From NCBI RefSeq assembly GCF_029892565.1, contig NZ_JARXVH010000017.1:62001-126000 (forward strand): 64,000 bases of DNA, in the 5' to 3' direction. How positions within the stretch are numbered: position 1 is the first letter of the stretch; each line of letters opens with the position of its first letter. This document shows, piece after piece, positions 37,928-46,553 of this stretch. The translations under genes and the position numbers were made by a program. Below the pieces are notes generated by a model. The model worked only from the letters and a program-made list of their open reading frames with translations, was not told the origin of the DNA and searched no databases. This stretch comes from Streptomyces pseudovenezuelae (lineage in GTDB: Bacteria > Actinomycetota > Actinomycetes > Streptomycetales > Streptomycetaceae).

Positions 37928-39316
37928 ATGAGCACCACGGAGCGTCCCAGGATCCTCGTAGTAGGCGGTGGGTACGTAGGCCTGTACGCAGCTCGGCGCA
38001 TTCTCAAGAAGATGCGCTACGGCGAGGCGACCGTCACGGTCGTCGACCCCCGGTCGTACATGACCTACCAGCCCTTCCTCCCCGAAACCGCCGCCGGCAA
38101 CATCTCCCCGCGCCACGTCGTCGTCCCGCTGCGACGCGTGCTGCCGAAGGCGGAGGTTCTCACCGGCCGGGTCACCACCATCGACCAGGACCGCAAGGTC
38201 GCCTCGATCGCCCCCCTCGTCGGTGAGGCGTACGAGCTGCCCTTCGACTACCTGGTGATCGCGCTCGGCGCGGTCTCCCGGACCTTCCCGATCCCCGGCC
38301 TCGCCGAGCAGGGCATCGGCATGAAGGGCATCGAGGAGGCCATCGGCCTGCGCAACCACGTCCTGGAGCAGCTGGACAAGGCCGACTCCACCACCGACGA
38401 GGAGATCCGCCGCAAGGCGCTCACCTTCGTCTTCATCGGCGGCGGTTTCGCCGGTGCGGAGACCATCGGTGAGGTCGAGGACCTGGCCCGCGACGCGGCC
38501 AAGTACTACAAGAACGTGTCCCGCGAGGACATGCGCTTCATCCTCGTCGACGCCGCGGACAAGATCCTGCCCGAGGTCGGTCCCAAGCTCGGCCAGTACG
38601 GCAAGGAGCACCTGGAGAGCCGCGGTGTGGAGATCTACCTCTCCACCTCGATGGACTCCTGTGTGGACGGGCACGTGGTGCTGAAGAACGGCCTTGAGGT
38701 CGACTCCAACACCATCGTGTGGACCGCCGGTGTAAAGCCGAACCCGGCGCTGGCCCGCTACGGCCTGCCGCTCGGCCCCCGCGGTCACGTCGACTGCGCC
38801 CCGACCCTCCAGGTCCAGGGCACCGACTACATCTGGGCCGCCGGCGACAACGCCCAGGTCCCCGACCTCGTCGGCCGCAAGGCGGGCAACGAGAACGCCT
38901 GGTGCCCGCCGAACGCCCAGCACGCGCTGCGTCAGGCCAAGGTCCTCGGCGACAACGTGATGTCCGGCCTGCGGGGCTTCCCGCAGAAGGACTACTCGCA
39001 CGCCAACAAGGGTGCGGTGGCCGGTCTCGGCCTCCACAAGGGCGTCGCGATGATCGTCATGGGCAAGGTGAAGATCAAGGTCAAGGGCCGGCTCGCCTGG
39101 TACATGCACCGTGGCTACCACGGTCTGGCCATGCCGACCTGGAACCGCAAGATCCGCGTCTTCGCCGACTGGACCCTCGGCATGTTCCTCAAGCGCGAGG
39201 TCGTCGCCCTCGGCGCCATGGAGAACCCCCGCGAGGAGTTCTACGAGGCCGCCAAGCCGGCCCCGGCGCCCGCCGCCGCGGCCCAGCCGGAGAAGTCCGA
39301 GGCCAAGGCCTCCTGA
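37928..39316 (+). CDS. ndh: Type II NADH dehydrogenase
   Basis: A 462-residue non-proton-pumping NADH:menaquinone oxidoreductase. It has two Rossmann motifs: FAD-binding ILVVGGGYVGLYAAR at residue 14 and NAD-binding FVFIGGGFAGAETIGE near 170. Later come the FAD-contact WAAGDNAQVP and a C-terminal amphipathic region for membrane attachment. An Ala/Pro/Lys tail closes it. GATACT seven bases before the ATG and no Shine-Dalgarno suggest a leaderless mRNA. The upstream Rex site would couple expression to the NADH/NAD+ ratio. Confidence 0.94.
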   Translation: MSTTERPRILVVGGGYVGLYAARRILKKMRYGEATVTVVDPRSYMTYQPFLPETAAGNISPRHVVVPLRRVLPKAEVLTGRVTTIDQDRKVASIAPLVGEAYELPFDYLVIALGAVSRTFPIPGLAEQGIGMKGIEEAIGLRNHVLEQLDKADSTTDEEIRRKALTFVFIGGGFAGAETIGEVEDLARDAAKYYKNVSREDMRFILVDAADKILPEVGPKLGQYGKEHLESRGVEIYLSTSMDSCVDGHVVLKNGLEVDSNTIVWTAGVKPNPALARYGLPLGPRGHVDCAPTLQVQGTDYIWAAGDNAQVPDLVGRKAGNENAWCPPNAQHALRQAKVLGDNVMSGLRGFPQKDYSHANKGAVAGLGLHKGVAMIVMGKVKIKVKGRLAWYMHRGYHGLAMPTWNRKIRVFADWTLGMFLKREVVALGAMENPREEFYEAAKPAPAPAAAAQPEKSEAKAS

Positions 39317-39360
39317 CCCACCCCGGTCAACAACCGCGTGAACCGCACGACCTGAACGAA

Positions 39361-39402
39361 CCGAAGGGCCTCCCGCCATCCGTGGTGCGGGGGGCCCTTC
39401 GG
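39361..39402 (+). terminator. Terminator after ndh
   Basis: A 16-bp stem with one G-T pair (39361-39376 with 39387-39402) begins 45 bp after the stop. Confidence 0.9.
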
Positions 39403-39561
39403 CATGCCCCGGGCCGGTATGTCGCCAGGCACGACGACCGATGTACGTGGCATCTACAGGCATTTTGCCCAGTCGTAACGCGCCTGGGGGACTGCGCAGC
39501 CGCCCTGTTGGTGTTTACGTAGTGACTGGTCATTTCGGTATCGCTTGTCATGGAGGTCGCC

Positions 39562-40851
39562 ATGGCCGACGCCGCGCTGCGGCTGAAGAGCCTCGTCGAA
39601 CAACTGATTGGGGTCCCGCTCCCGGTGCGCATCCGCGCCTGGGACGGGTCGCAGGCGGGGCCGCCGGGCGTGCCCACGCTGGTCGTACGCAACCGGCGCG
39701 CCGTGCGCCGGCTGCTGTGGAGACCGGGCGAACTGGGTCTCGCCCGTGCCTGGGTCTCCGGGGACCTGGACATCGAAGGGGACCTCTACGCCGTCCTCGA
39801 ACTCATCGCGGGCCTGGTGTGGGAGCGCGGGGAGGACGCCAGGTCCCTCGCGCAGGCGGCGCGCGACCCGGAGGTACGGGCCGCCGCGCGCGGCCTCGTG
39901 AAGCTCGCCGGGCTGCCGCTGCCGCCCGCCCCGCCCCGTGAGGAGGTCCGCAGGGCCCGCTCCCATCTGCACACCAAACGCAGTGACAGACGCGCCATCA
40001 GCCACCACTACGACGTCGGCAACGACTTCTACGAGATCGTCCTGGGTCCTTCGATGGTGTACTCGTGCGCCTACTGGGAGGACGGCGGGACGCTGGAGGA
40101 CGCCCAGCGCGACAAGCTCGAACTCGTCAGCCGCAAGCTCGCTCTGACGCCCGGTCAGAGGCTGCTCGACGTCGGCTGCGGCTGGGGCTCCATGGCCGTG
40201 CACGCCGCCCGCGAGCACGGCGTGAGCGTCGTCGGCATCACCCTCTCGCAGGAACAGGCCGCGTTCGCCCGTAAGCGCGTCGCGGACGAGGGGCTGACCG
40301 ACCGGGTGGAGATCCGGGTGCAGGACTACCGGGACGTCGCCGACGGGCCCTACGACGCCATCTCCTCCATCGGGATGGCCGAACACGTCGGCGCGGAGCG
40401 GTACTTGGAGTACGCCCGGGACCTCTACCGGCTGCTCAAGCCCGGCGGCCGGTTGCTCAACCACCAGATCGCGCGCCGGCCGCAGGGCGACGAATCGGCG
40501 TACAACGTCGACGAGTTCATCGACGCGTACGTCTTCCCGGACGGCGAACTCGCCCCCGTCGGCTCCACCGTCACGCAGTTGGAGCGTGCCGGGTTCGAGG
40601 TGCGGGACGTCGAGTCGATCCGCGAGCACTACGCGCTCACCCTGCGCCGCTGGGTGGTCAACCTGGAGGCCGAGTGGGGGCGGGCGGTCAAGCTGACCAG
40701 CGCCGGCCGCGCCCGTGTCTGGCGGCTGTACATGGCCGCCAGCGCCCTCGCCTTCGAGCGCAACCGCATCGGCGTCAACCAGGTGCTGGCGGTCCGCCCA
40801 CCCGAGACGGGACGGTCCGGACTGCCGTTGCGGGCGCGTACCTGGAACTGA
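39562..40851 (+). CDS. cfa: Cyclopropane-fatty-acyl-phospholipid synthase family
   Basis: A 429-residue SAM-dependent methyltransferase. N-terminal lipid-binding region; SHHYDVGNDFYE and MVYSCAYW are Cfa/CMAS signatures; the SAM motif is LDVGCGWGS; SSIGMAEHVG is the active-site block. It adds methylene to cis double bonds of membrane lipids, or methylates them in related enzymes. The ATG at 39562 has GGAGG five bases upstream; an ATG four codons earlier contains that site. It ends convergently with the ABC permease gene. Confidence 0.92.
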   Translation: MADAALRLKSLVEQLIGVPLPVRIRAWDGSQAGPPGVPTLVVRNRRAVRRLLWRPGELGLARAWVSGDLDIEGDLYAVLELIAGLVWERGEDARSLAQAARDPEVRAAARGLVKLAGLPLPPAPPREEVRRARSHLHTKRSDRRAISHHYDVGNDFYEIVLGPSMVYSCAYWEDGGTLEDAQRDKLELVSRKLALTPGQRLLDVGCGWGSMAVHAAREHGVSVVGITLSQEQAAFARKRVADEGLTDRVEIRVQDYRDVADGPYDAISSIGMAEHVGAERYLEYARDLYRLLKPGGRLLNHQIARRPQGDESAYNVDEFIDAYVFPDGELAPVGSTVTQLERAGFEVRDVESIREHYALTLRRWVVNLEAEWGRAVKLTSAGRARVWRLYMAASALAFERNRIGVNQVLAVRPPETGRSGLPLRARTWN

Positions 40852-40904
40852 ACCGCCTGCGCGTGTCCGGGAGTCAAGCGCGTTTGTTTGCCCGGTACTT
40901 GAAT

Positions 40905-40946
40905 GCGAAGGGGCCCCGCCGCCACCCGGCGGCGGGGCCCCTTCGC
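40905..40946. terminator. Bidirectional terminator between cfa and the ABC permease
   Basis: A perfect 19-bp stem (40905-40923 with 40928-40946, loop ACCC) stands between two convergent genes. Confidence 0.95.
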
Positions 40947-40962
40947 TCCGACATCCCTACCG

Positions 40963-43491
40963 CTACTCCGACTTGATCGCCGCCAGCATGTTCATCTTTG
41001 CCGCCCGGCGGGCCGGCCACAGTGCCGCCAGGATGCCGACCGTCGCCGCCAGCAGCAGGAAGATCGCCATCCTGGCCCAGGGCAGGACCAGTTCGTACGT
41101 CGGCATCTTCGCGCCCAGCAGCTCGCCGGCCGCCCAGCCGAAGAACACGCCCAGACCGATGCCGAGCACGCCGCCGAACAGGGAGATGACCAGGGACTCC
41201 AGGCGCACCATGCGCTTGATGGCCTTGCGGTCCAGGCCGATCGCGCGCAGCATGCCGATCTCCTGCGAGCGTTCGAAGACCGACATCGCCAGGGTGTTGA
41301 TGACACCGAGGACGGCCACGATGACCGCCATGGCCAGCAGGCCGTAGAGCATGTTCAGCATCAGCGTGAAGATCTGCGCGATGTCGTCGGACAAGTCCTG
41401 CTTGCTCTGCACCTTGATGGCCGGGTTGGTGCCGAGGGCCTTCTCCAGCTTGTCCTTGGTCGCGCCGGAGGCGCCGTCGGCGGTCTTCACCAGGACCTGC
41501 ATGTCGCCGGGATCGGTCAGGTGCGGGGTGAGGACCTTGTTGTCGAGCATGATGCCCCGGATCAGCTCGTTGCCCTGGTAGACACCGGCCACCGTCAGCT
41601 GCTGCGCCTTGCCGTCCTCGTAGTGCACCGTGAAGTCCGAACCGGCCTTCCAGCCATAGGACTTGGCGGTGTCGTCGTCGACGACGACCTGGTCGCCGCC
41701 GACCTTGAAGGAGCCGCTGTCGACCTTCAGGTCGGTCAGCTCGCCGATCGCGGAGCCGTTGACGCCGGTCAGGTACTCGGTGGTGCCGTCGATGCGCGAA
41801 GGGGCGTTGCGCAGCGGGCTGGTGGAGGTGACGCCCGCGGTGGAGTCCAGCCTCTTGTCGACGTCCGTCGACAGCTCGTTGCCGTTGGCCATGGAGACGA
41901 TGTAGTCGGCGCTGATCGCGGCGGAGGCCATCTTGTCGATCGACTTCTGCAGGCTGCCGGCCACCACCGTCATGCCGGTGATCAGGGTGAGGCCGATCAT
42001 CAGCGCGGAGGCGGTGGCGGCCGTACGGCGCGGGTTGCGCACCGAGTTCTGGCGGGCCAGCTTGCCCGAGATGCCGAAGATCCGCAGGACCGGAGCCGTC
42101 GCCGCGATCAACGGGCGGGACAGCAGCGGGGTCAGGATGAACACGCCGATGATCAGCAGCACGGCGCCCAGGCCCATGGGGGCCTGGCCGTCCGAGCCGT
42201 CCATCGCCGTGGCGGCCAGTACGGTCGCGACGCCCGCGGCGCTGAACAGCGCGCCCAAAGTGTTGCGCAGCACCAGCGACTTGGTCGTCGCCTTGGCGTG
42301 CACGCTGCTCATCGCGGCCACCGGCGGGATCTTCGCCGCCCGGCGGCCGGGCAGCCACGCGGCCAGCATGGTGATGACGACGCCGACCGCGAGGGCGGCC
42401 ACGATCGTGCCGGGCGAGATGACCAGTGGCCCGTCCGGGACGGTGGCGCCGAGCGTGTTCATCAGGGAGCGCAGGCCTGCGCCGATGCCGATGCCCGCGA
42501 CCAGTCCGGTGACGCCGGCGACCACGCCGACCACGAACGCCTCGATCAGCACCGAGCGCGTGACCTGCCGGCGGGAGGCGCCGACGGCGCGCAGCAGCGC
42601 CAGTTCCTTGGTGCGCTGGGCGACCAGCATGGTGAAGGTGTTGGCGATGATGAACGTGCCGACGAAGAGCGCGATCCCGGCGAAGACCAGCAGGCCCTGC
42701 TTGAGGCCGCTCATCGACGAGGCGATCATCTCGGCCTGGTCGTCGGCGAGTTTGCCGCCGGTCTCGGTCTCCACGAGCTTGGTCGGCAGCGCCTTGTCCA
42801 GTGCGGACTTCAGCGCCGCCTGGGACGTACCGGAGGCGGCCTTCACGTCGATCTCGTCGTACGTGCCCGTCTTGCCGAACAGCTTCTGCGCGGTGGCGGT
42901 GTCGTAGAGGGCGAGGCTGCCGCCGGCCGCGACGTTGCCGTCGTCGGTGGTGAAGATGCCGGTGATCTCCGGGGTGAGGACCGGGCCGTCGACGGAGATC
43001 CGGATGGTGTCGCCGACCTTGTACCCGGCGCGCTTAGCGGTCTCCGAGTCGACGGCGACCTGGTCCGCGCCGTGCGGGGCGGTACCGGACGTCAGTGGGT
43101 AGCGCGGGTCCTTGGCGCCCCAGTAGTTGCCGCCCTGCGACTGGAAGCCGCCGCCGATGAGCTTGCCGTCCTTGTCGGCCATGGCGGTGAAGCCGCTCAC
43201 CACGCCGATGGCGGAGGCGGCCCCCGGCACCTTGGCCGCGGTGTCGAGCTGAGCCTGTGTCAGCTCGGGCGTCTTGTTGATCGTATTGCCCTCGTCCTCC
43301 TGGGACTTGGGCGTCACGGCGACGTCGACCTGGTCGAAGCCCTTGGCCGAGCTGTTCTGGTAGGCGTCGGAGATGGTGTTGGTGAAGACCAGGGTCCCGG
43401 ACACGAACGCGACGCCGAGCATGACGGCGAGGACGGTCATCAGGAGGCGGGCCTTGTGCGCGAGTACGTTGCGCAGCGCGGTGCGGAACAT
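40963..43491 (-). CDS. FtsX-like ABC permease (paralogue of the 12376 gene)
   Basis: An 842-residue permease with the same layout as the permease at 12376-14955: N-terminal helix, extracytoplasmic MacB-like core, FtsX bundle with QRTKELALLRAVGASRRQV, middle helices, and a C-terminal FtsX bundle with ERSQEIGMLRAIGLDRKAI. The start is the ATG overlapping the ATPase stop (TGATG); the frame stays open further upstream only inside the ATPase gene. Substrate unknown. Confidence 0.9.
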   Translation of the reverse strand: MFRTALRNVLAHKARLLMTVLAVMLGVAFVSGTLVFTNTISDAYQNSSAKGFDQVDVAVTPKSQEDEGNTINKTPELTQAQLDTAAKVPGAASAIGVVSGFTAMADKDGKLIGGGFQSQGGNYWGAKDPRYPLTSGTAPHGADQVAVDSETAKRAGYKVGDTIRISVDGPVLTPEITGIFTTDDGNVAAGGSLALYDTATAQKLFGKTGTYDEIDVKAASGTSQAALKSALDKALPTKLVETETGGKLADDQAEMIASSMSGLKQGLLVFAGIALFVGTFIIANTFTMLVAQRTKELALLRAVGASRRQVTRSVLIEAFVVGVVAGVTGLVAGIGIGAGLRSLMNTLGATVPDGPLVISPGTIVAALAVGVVITMLAAWLPGRRAAKIPPVAAMSSVHAKATTKSLVLRNTLGALFSAAGVATVLAATAMDGSDGQAPMGLGAVLLIIGVFILTPLLSRPLIAATAPVLRIFGISGKLARQNSVRNPRRTAATASALMIGLTLITGMTVVAGSLQKSIDKMASAAISADYIVSMANGNELSTDVDKRLDSTAGVTSTSPLRNAPSRIDGTTEYLTGVNGSAIGELTDLKVDSGSFKVGGDQVVVDDDTAKSYGWKAGSDFTVHYEDGKAQQLTVAGVYQGNELIRGIMLDNKVLTPHLTDPGDMQVLVKTADGASGATKDKLEKALGTNPAIKVQSKQDLSDDIAQIFTLMLNMLYGLLAMAVIVAVLGVINTLAMSVFERSQEIGMLRAIGLDRKAIKRMVRLESLVISLFGGVLGIGLGVFFGWAAGELLGAKMPTYELVLPWARMAIFLLLAATVGILAALWPARRAAKMNMLAAIKSE

Positions 43492-44291
43492 CAGCTCGTG
43501 CGGCCCTTCGCGTCGAACTCGGTGGTCTGGGGGTTTCCCCCAGGAAATTGCCGCATGAAGTCCAGGACGCCCTCGGACGTCGGCTGGTAGAGCTCGTCGA
43601 CCAGCCGGCCGTCGGCCAGGAAGACCACCCGGTCCGCGTACGCCGCGGCCACCGGGTCGTGGGTCACCATGACGACGGTCTGTCCCAACTCCCGTACGGA
43701 GTTGCGCAGGAAGCCCAACACCTCCGCGCCGGAGCGGGAGTCGAGGTTTCCGGTCGGCTCGTCGCCGAAGATGATGTCGGGGCGGGAGGCCAACGCGCGG
43801 GCCACGGCGACGCGTTGCTGCTGGCCGCCGGAGAGCTGCGAGGGGCGATGGCTGAGCCGGTCCGCCAGGCTCACCATGCGGATGACGGTGTCCAGCCACT
43901 GCTTGTCGGGCTTGCGGCCCGCGATGTCCATCGGAAGCGTGATGTTCTCCAGCGCGGTGAGCGTCGGCAGCAGGTTGAACGCCTGGAAGATGAAGCCGAT
44001 CTTGTCGCGGCGCAGCTTGGTCAGCGCCTTGTCCTTCAGCGAGCCCAGCTCGGTCTCGCCGATGCGCACGGACCCGGAGGAGAAGGAGTCGAGGCCGGCC
44101 ACGCAGTGCATCAGCGTGGACTTGCCGGAGCCGGAGGGGCCCATGATCGCGGTGAACTCGGCCTGCCGGAACTCGACGGAGACCCGGTCGAGGGCGACCA
44201 CCTGGGTCTCGCCCTGTCCGTAGATCTTCGACAGATCCGTGGCGCGCGCGGCCACCGTGGTGGTCCGGCCGGCGACGGGTGTGGTGGTCAC
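43491..44291 (-). CDS. ABC transporter ATP-binding protein (paralogue of the 11591 gene)
   Basis: A 266-residue MacB-type ATPase with GPSGSGKST, LSGGQQQR and IIFGDEPTGNLD, very similar to the ATPase at 11591-12379. Near its C-terminus it has ten extra residues (FPGGNPQTTE) relative to the paralogue, encoded over a perfect hairpin at 43527-43543. The GTG at 44291 follows GAGGAG at eight bases. It is the first gene of the two-gene operon. Confidence 0.92.
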   Translation of the reverse strand: MTTTPVAGRTTTVAARATDLSKIYGQGETQVVALDRVSVEFRQAEFTAIMGPSGSGKSTLMHCVAGLDSFSSGSVRIGETELGSLKDKALTKLRRDKIGFIFQAFNLLPTLTALENITLPMDIAGRKPDKQWLDTVIRMVSLADRLSHRPSQLSGGQQQRVAVARALASRPDIIFGDEPTGNLDSRSGAEVLGFLRNSVRELGQTVVMVTHDPVAAAYADRVVFLADGRLVDELYQPTSEGVLDFMRQFPGGNPQTTEFDAKGRTS

Positions 44292-44482
44292 GGGAAGCAC
44301 TCCTCGAAGGGACGACGTGTGAAGGGGACGTCTCCCATCCTGGTTGCCGGATGTGCCCGTGTAGTCAGCCGCTGTTCCGGTTCCGAGGGCAGACTCGGGA
44401 GGGACCCCCGGTCGTCGAGTCATACCTGGGGATGACGGTCACCCCTGAGAGGGTCCGTCGAAGGGACTCGACGGGCCGCGCG

Positions 44483-44496
44483 CGCAAGCGCTTGCG
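44483..44496. promoter_or_regulatory. Perfect palindrome CGCAAGCGCTTGCG, LacI-type candidate operator
   Basis: The 14-bp palindrome with an AAGCGCTT core has the form of LacI/GalR-family operators. It lies about 190 bp upstream of the ABC ATPase start and 220 bp upstream of bldA. Confidence 0.4.
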
Positions 44497-44683
44497 TCGA
44501 GAACCGGTGGAGCACCCTCGTTCGGGCGGTGAAATTCCGTCATTCCGCATGCGGCCCCACACCCCCCGCGCAAGGCTATTGGCATGTGCGGATGGCTCGT
44601 TCCAGTGGCTGATGCACCCTCAGGCATCAATAAAATAAGACAACATCGGTCCACCGCCCCGCTGTTCGAGGGAAGCATCCCGA

Positions 44684-44689
44684 TAGGCT
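44684..44689 (+). promoter_or_regulatory. Probable -10 box of bldA
   Basis: TAGGCT lies 28 bp before the mature tRNA; GCTGTT at 44661-44666 could be a poor -35 with a 17-bp spacer. Confidence 0.5.
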
Positions 44690-44717
44690 CGGAACCTCGA
44701 CGCGGAGCCCATGGCCT

Positions 44718-44801
44718 GCCCGGATGGTGGAATGCAGACACGGCGAGCTTAAACCTCGCTGCCCCTTCGCGGGCGTGCCGGTTCAAGTCCGGCTCCGGGC
44801 A
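44718..44801 (+). tRNA. bldA: tRNA-Leu(UAA), bldA
   Basis: The 84 bases fold as a class II tRNA. The acceptor arm is GCCCGGA/TCCGGGC plus discriminator A, the anticodon stem is GCGAG/CTCGC around loop CTTAAAC, the anticodon TAA is at 44750-44752, and a long variable arm and the GTTCAAGTC T-loop follow. CCA is not fully encoded (ACCT). It is the only tRNA reading UUA efficiently in Streptomyces, where TTA codons are confined to developmental, secondary-metabolism and accessory genes. A TTA codon occurs nearby at 48081. Confidence 0.98.
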
Positions 44802-44864
44802 CCTCCATGCCCACGCGGCGACATTCGACGCGTGGGCGCTCACCCTTTCGGGGGTAGTTTCAGC

Positions 44865-44891
44865 GTCAATCCTTATTGACGTTGGTGTCAA
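44865..44891. repeat. Evenly spaced GTCAA / TTGAC / GTCAA elements downstream of bldA
   Basis: GTCAA (44865), TTGAC (44876) and GTCAA (44887) are each separated by six bases, so two mutually exclusive small hairpins can form between bldA and the convergent secreted-protein gene. Confidence 0.6.
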
Positions 44892-44926
44892 CCCTTGAAG
44901 GCGGCCACAGAGGTGCCCGACCGGGT

Positions 44927-45346
44927 CTAGTACCAGCCCGTGCAGACGATCGCCGTGTTGTCGCCGGAGTCGCCGCAGGCCCGCATCAGCTTGCCGTTCG
45001 AGTCACGCCAGGCCTCGGTGTGGACGCTGGTTCCGGCGTCGACCCGGCGGATGCCCAGCTGCGGCTCCCAGGTGCGGCCGCCGTCGCTGCTGCGGTCCAC
45101 CCAGACGTGCATGCCGATGGCGCCGTTGGTGACCCGGCCCCAGGCGCAGGTGTTGGTCCCGGAGCCGTTGTACCTCAGCTCGAAGAGCTGGCCCCTGGCG
45201 CCGGTCGCCGAACGGGCGGTGCCGGACACCACGTTGGTGTTGCAGCCGTCCGCGGCACTTGCGGTGGTGGCGCCGGACATGGCGAGCAGTCCGGTGGTCA
45301 TCGCCAGCGCCGAGACCGTGGCCGCGACCTTCTTGTTCACGCGCAT
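44927..45346 (-). CDS. Secreted protein, DUF2690-like
   Basis: A 139-residue exported protein: signal peptide with cleavage after TTASA (about residue 32). The mature domain has four cysteines (CNTN, TCAWGRV, RACG, VCTGWY), probably two disulfides. The motif LFELRYNGSGTNTCAWGRV resembles DUF2690 (YjfA-type) secreted proteins. Function unknown. It is convergent with bldA and monocistronic. Confidence 0.75.
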   Translation of the reverse strand: MRVNKKVAATVSALAMTTGLLAMSGATTASAADGCNTNVVSGTARSATGARGQLFELRYNGSGTNTCAWGRVTNGAIGMHVWVDRSSDGGRTWEPQLGIRRVDAGTSVHTEAWRDSNGKLMRACGDSGDNTAIVCTGWY

Positions 45347-45478
45347 CCTCTTCTGTTCCCCCTAGCAAGCCCGAAGGCTCTTGTGGTCGATGACCGAAGT
45401 CTCGACCAGGGGAGCGGGGCGCGACCATGCTGGAGAACAGAGGTTGACGTGCCCGTAAGACGCCTGCTAGAGCCCGCG

Positions 45479-45739
45479 TCAGCCTTTGTAGACGGTCAGT
45501 ACCGCCCCGCCCACCTCGACCCGGCGCCCCGCCCGCATCCCGTTGCTGCGCAGCGCGCGCAGACAGGTGCGGAAGAGGGTCAGCTCGTCCGTGTCCAGGA
45601 TGGCGGCGGCGAGGTTCACGAGTTCGGCCACCGAGTCCTCGGTGAGCTCGTCGGGCAGTTCGCCGGAGAGCAGGACGACCGACTCGCCGTCGGGACCGCG
45701 GACCACGGCCGTGGCCGGTCCGCCGTGCACGAACAACAC
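45479..45739 (-). CDS. Hypothetical 86-residue protein downstream of the XRE regulator
   Basis: A small acidic protein with a strand-rich start (ATAVVRGPDGESVVLLSGELP) and a helical centre (VAELVNLAAAILDTDELTLF), closing with VEVGGAVLTVYKG. GGGGGG lies four bases before the GTG start. No family was recognised; it is not a DUF397 protein despite lying after an XRE gene. It might share transcription with the regulator 174 bp upstream. Confidence 0.55.
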   Translation of the reverse strand: MLFVHGGPATAVVRGPDGESVVLLSGELPDELTEDSVAELVNLAAAILDTDELTLFRTCLRALRSNGMRAGRRVEVGGAVLTVYKG

Positions 45740-45913
45740 ATTTCCCCCCGGACAGGCGCTGGAGCCCGTGGTCGTGCGGCTCTCGCTCCTCGGGCAGGAC
45801 GAGACACTAGCGGGGGATCTCGGTGGTTTCGGGCGCAGTTGAATTCTTTTTCCGACTTGGCGGAAGAGAGCGCTACCTAGGTCGTCGGACGGCGCCGCAG
45901 GCTCCGGGAGAGG

Positions 45914-46363
45914 TCACTTCTCCGGTGCGCGGGGGGCGGAGCGGTCCAGCAGGGACTCGACGAGCGCGGTGACGTGGCGGCGGTCGTCGGCCGAGAGCTG
46001 CTGGAGGCTGGCGATGAGCAGGTCGACCTCGGGGTCGGCGGAGCCGGCGGCCGTGCCGGTGGCGTCCGAGCCGGCCGGAGAGCCGTAGACATGGATGCCG
46101 CAGGCCTCGGCGGCGGCGCGGCGCACGGTGTCCAACGGCAGTTCCAGACCCTTGGACAGGCCCTCCAGGGTGGCCGACTGGGGCATGCGGACGACGCGTT
46201 CGGTGGTGGCCAGGTGGTGGACGGTGGAGCGCGGGACACCGCCGCGGCGCGCCACGTCGCCGTAGGACCAGCCTCTTCGGTCGAGGCGCTCGCGGATCAA
46301 CTGCTGCAGTGCGTTGGCCACTGGTGCGTCACTTCCTGCTCGCCGCTCACCGGGTCCGTGCAT
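45914..46363 (-). CDS. XRE-family transcriptional regulator
   Basis: A 149-residue protein with an N-terminal helix-turn-helix (ALQQLIRERLDRRGWSYGDVA, recognition region GGVPRSTVHHLATTE) followed by LEGLSKGLELPLDTVRRAA. The C-terminal part ends in a helix ADPEVDLLIASLQQLSADD. It is divergent from the two-peptide operon, and the intergenic region holds repeated TTGGACA elements, so it probably controls that operon and itself. The ATG at 46363 lacks a Shine-Dalgarno; TAGAAT (minus strand, 46379-46374) 10 bases upstream suggests a nearly leaderless mRNA. Confidence 0.82.
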   Translation of the reverse strand: MHGPGERRAGSDAPVANALQQLIRERLDRRGWSYGDVARRGGVPRSTVHHLATTERVVRMPQSATLEGLSKGLELPLDTVRRAAAEACGIHVYGSPAGSDATGTAAGSADPEVDLLIASLQQLSADDRRHVTALVESLLDRSAPRAPEK

Positions 46364-46373
46364 GTCGGAGGCG

Positions 46374-46379
46374 ATTCTA
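46374..46379 (-). promoter_or_regulatory. -10 box of the XRE gene
   Basis: TAGAAT on the minus strand fits TANNNT and is ten bases before the ATG. Confidence 0.5.
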
Positions 46380-46423
46380 CGGGCGGGTGCGGGGGCCGCC
46401 GAAAGAGTGATTGCCCGAACGGG

Positions 46424-46453
46424 TTGCGGAGCGTGTCCCCGAGGGCCTAGTGT
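46424..46453 (+). promoter_or_regulatory. Promoter of the two-peptide operon
   Basis: TTGCGG (46424-46429), an 18-bp spacer and TAGTGT (46448-46453) predict a start near 46460, inside the inverted repeat that follows. Confidence 0.5.
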
Positions 46454-46491
46454 CCAATCTCGTTGGACAGTACGTCCGACCAGATTGGACA
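46451..46491. promoter_or_regulatory. Triple TTGGACA operator
   Basis: TGTCCAA-N5-TTGGACA (46451-46469) is a perfect inverted repeat. A third TTGGACA at 46485-46491 is in direct orientation 22 bp from the second, two helical turns. The outer arms extend to 10 bp (TGTCCAATCT with AGATTGGACA). The site overlaps the predicted -10 box and is the natural target for the divergent XRE regulator. Confidence 0.72.
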
Positions 46492-46553
46492 GAGTCTGGG
46501 GGGAACCTGACTCCGTCCGATCGGAACCGCCCATCCCTGAGGGGGAACTGATC

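Larger units (their letters stand above)
44292..44717. promoter_or_regulatory. Region between the ABC operon and bldA
   Basis: A 426-bp region without a gene, divergent between the leftward ABC operon and rightward bldA. It holds a perfect 14-bp palindrome (44483-44496), an AT-richer tract near 44625-44645 and a -10-like TAGGCT (44684-44689) before bldA. Confidence 0.5.

Noticed and set aside
40963..43899. 978-codon version of the second ABC permease
   Set aside because: The extra N-terminal part is an out-of-frame reading of the ATPase gene; the ATG overlapping the ATPase stop is the true start.
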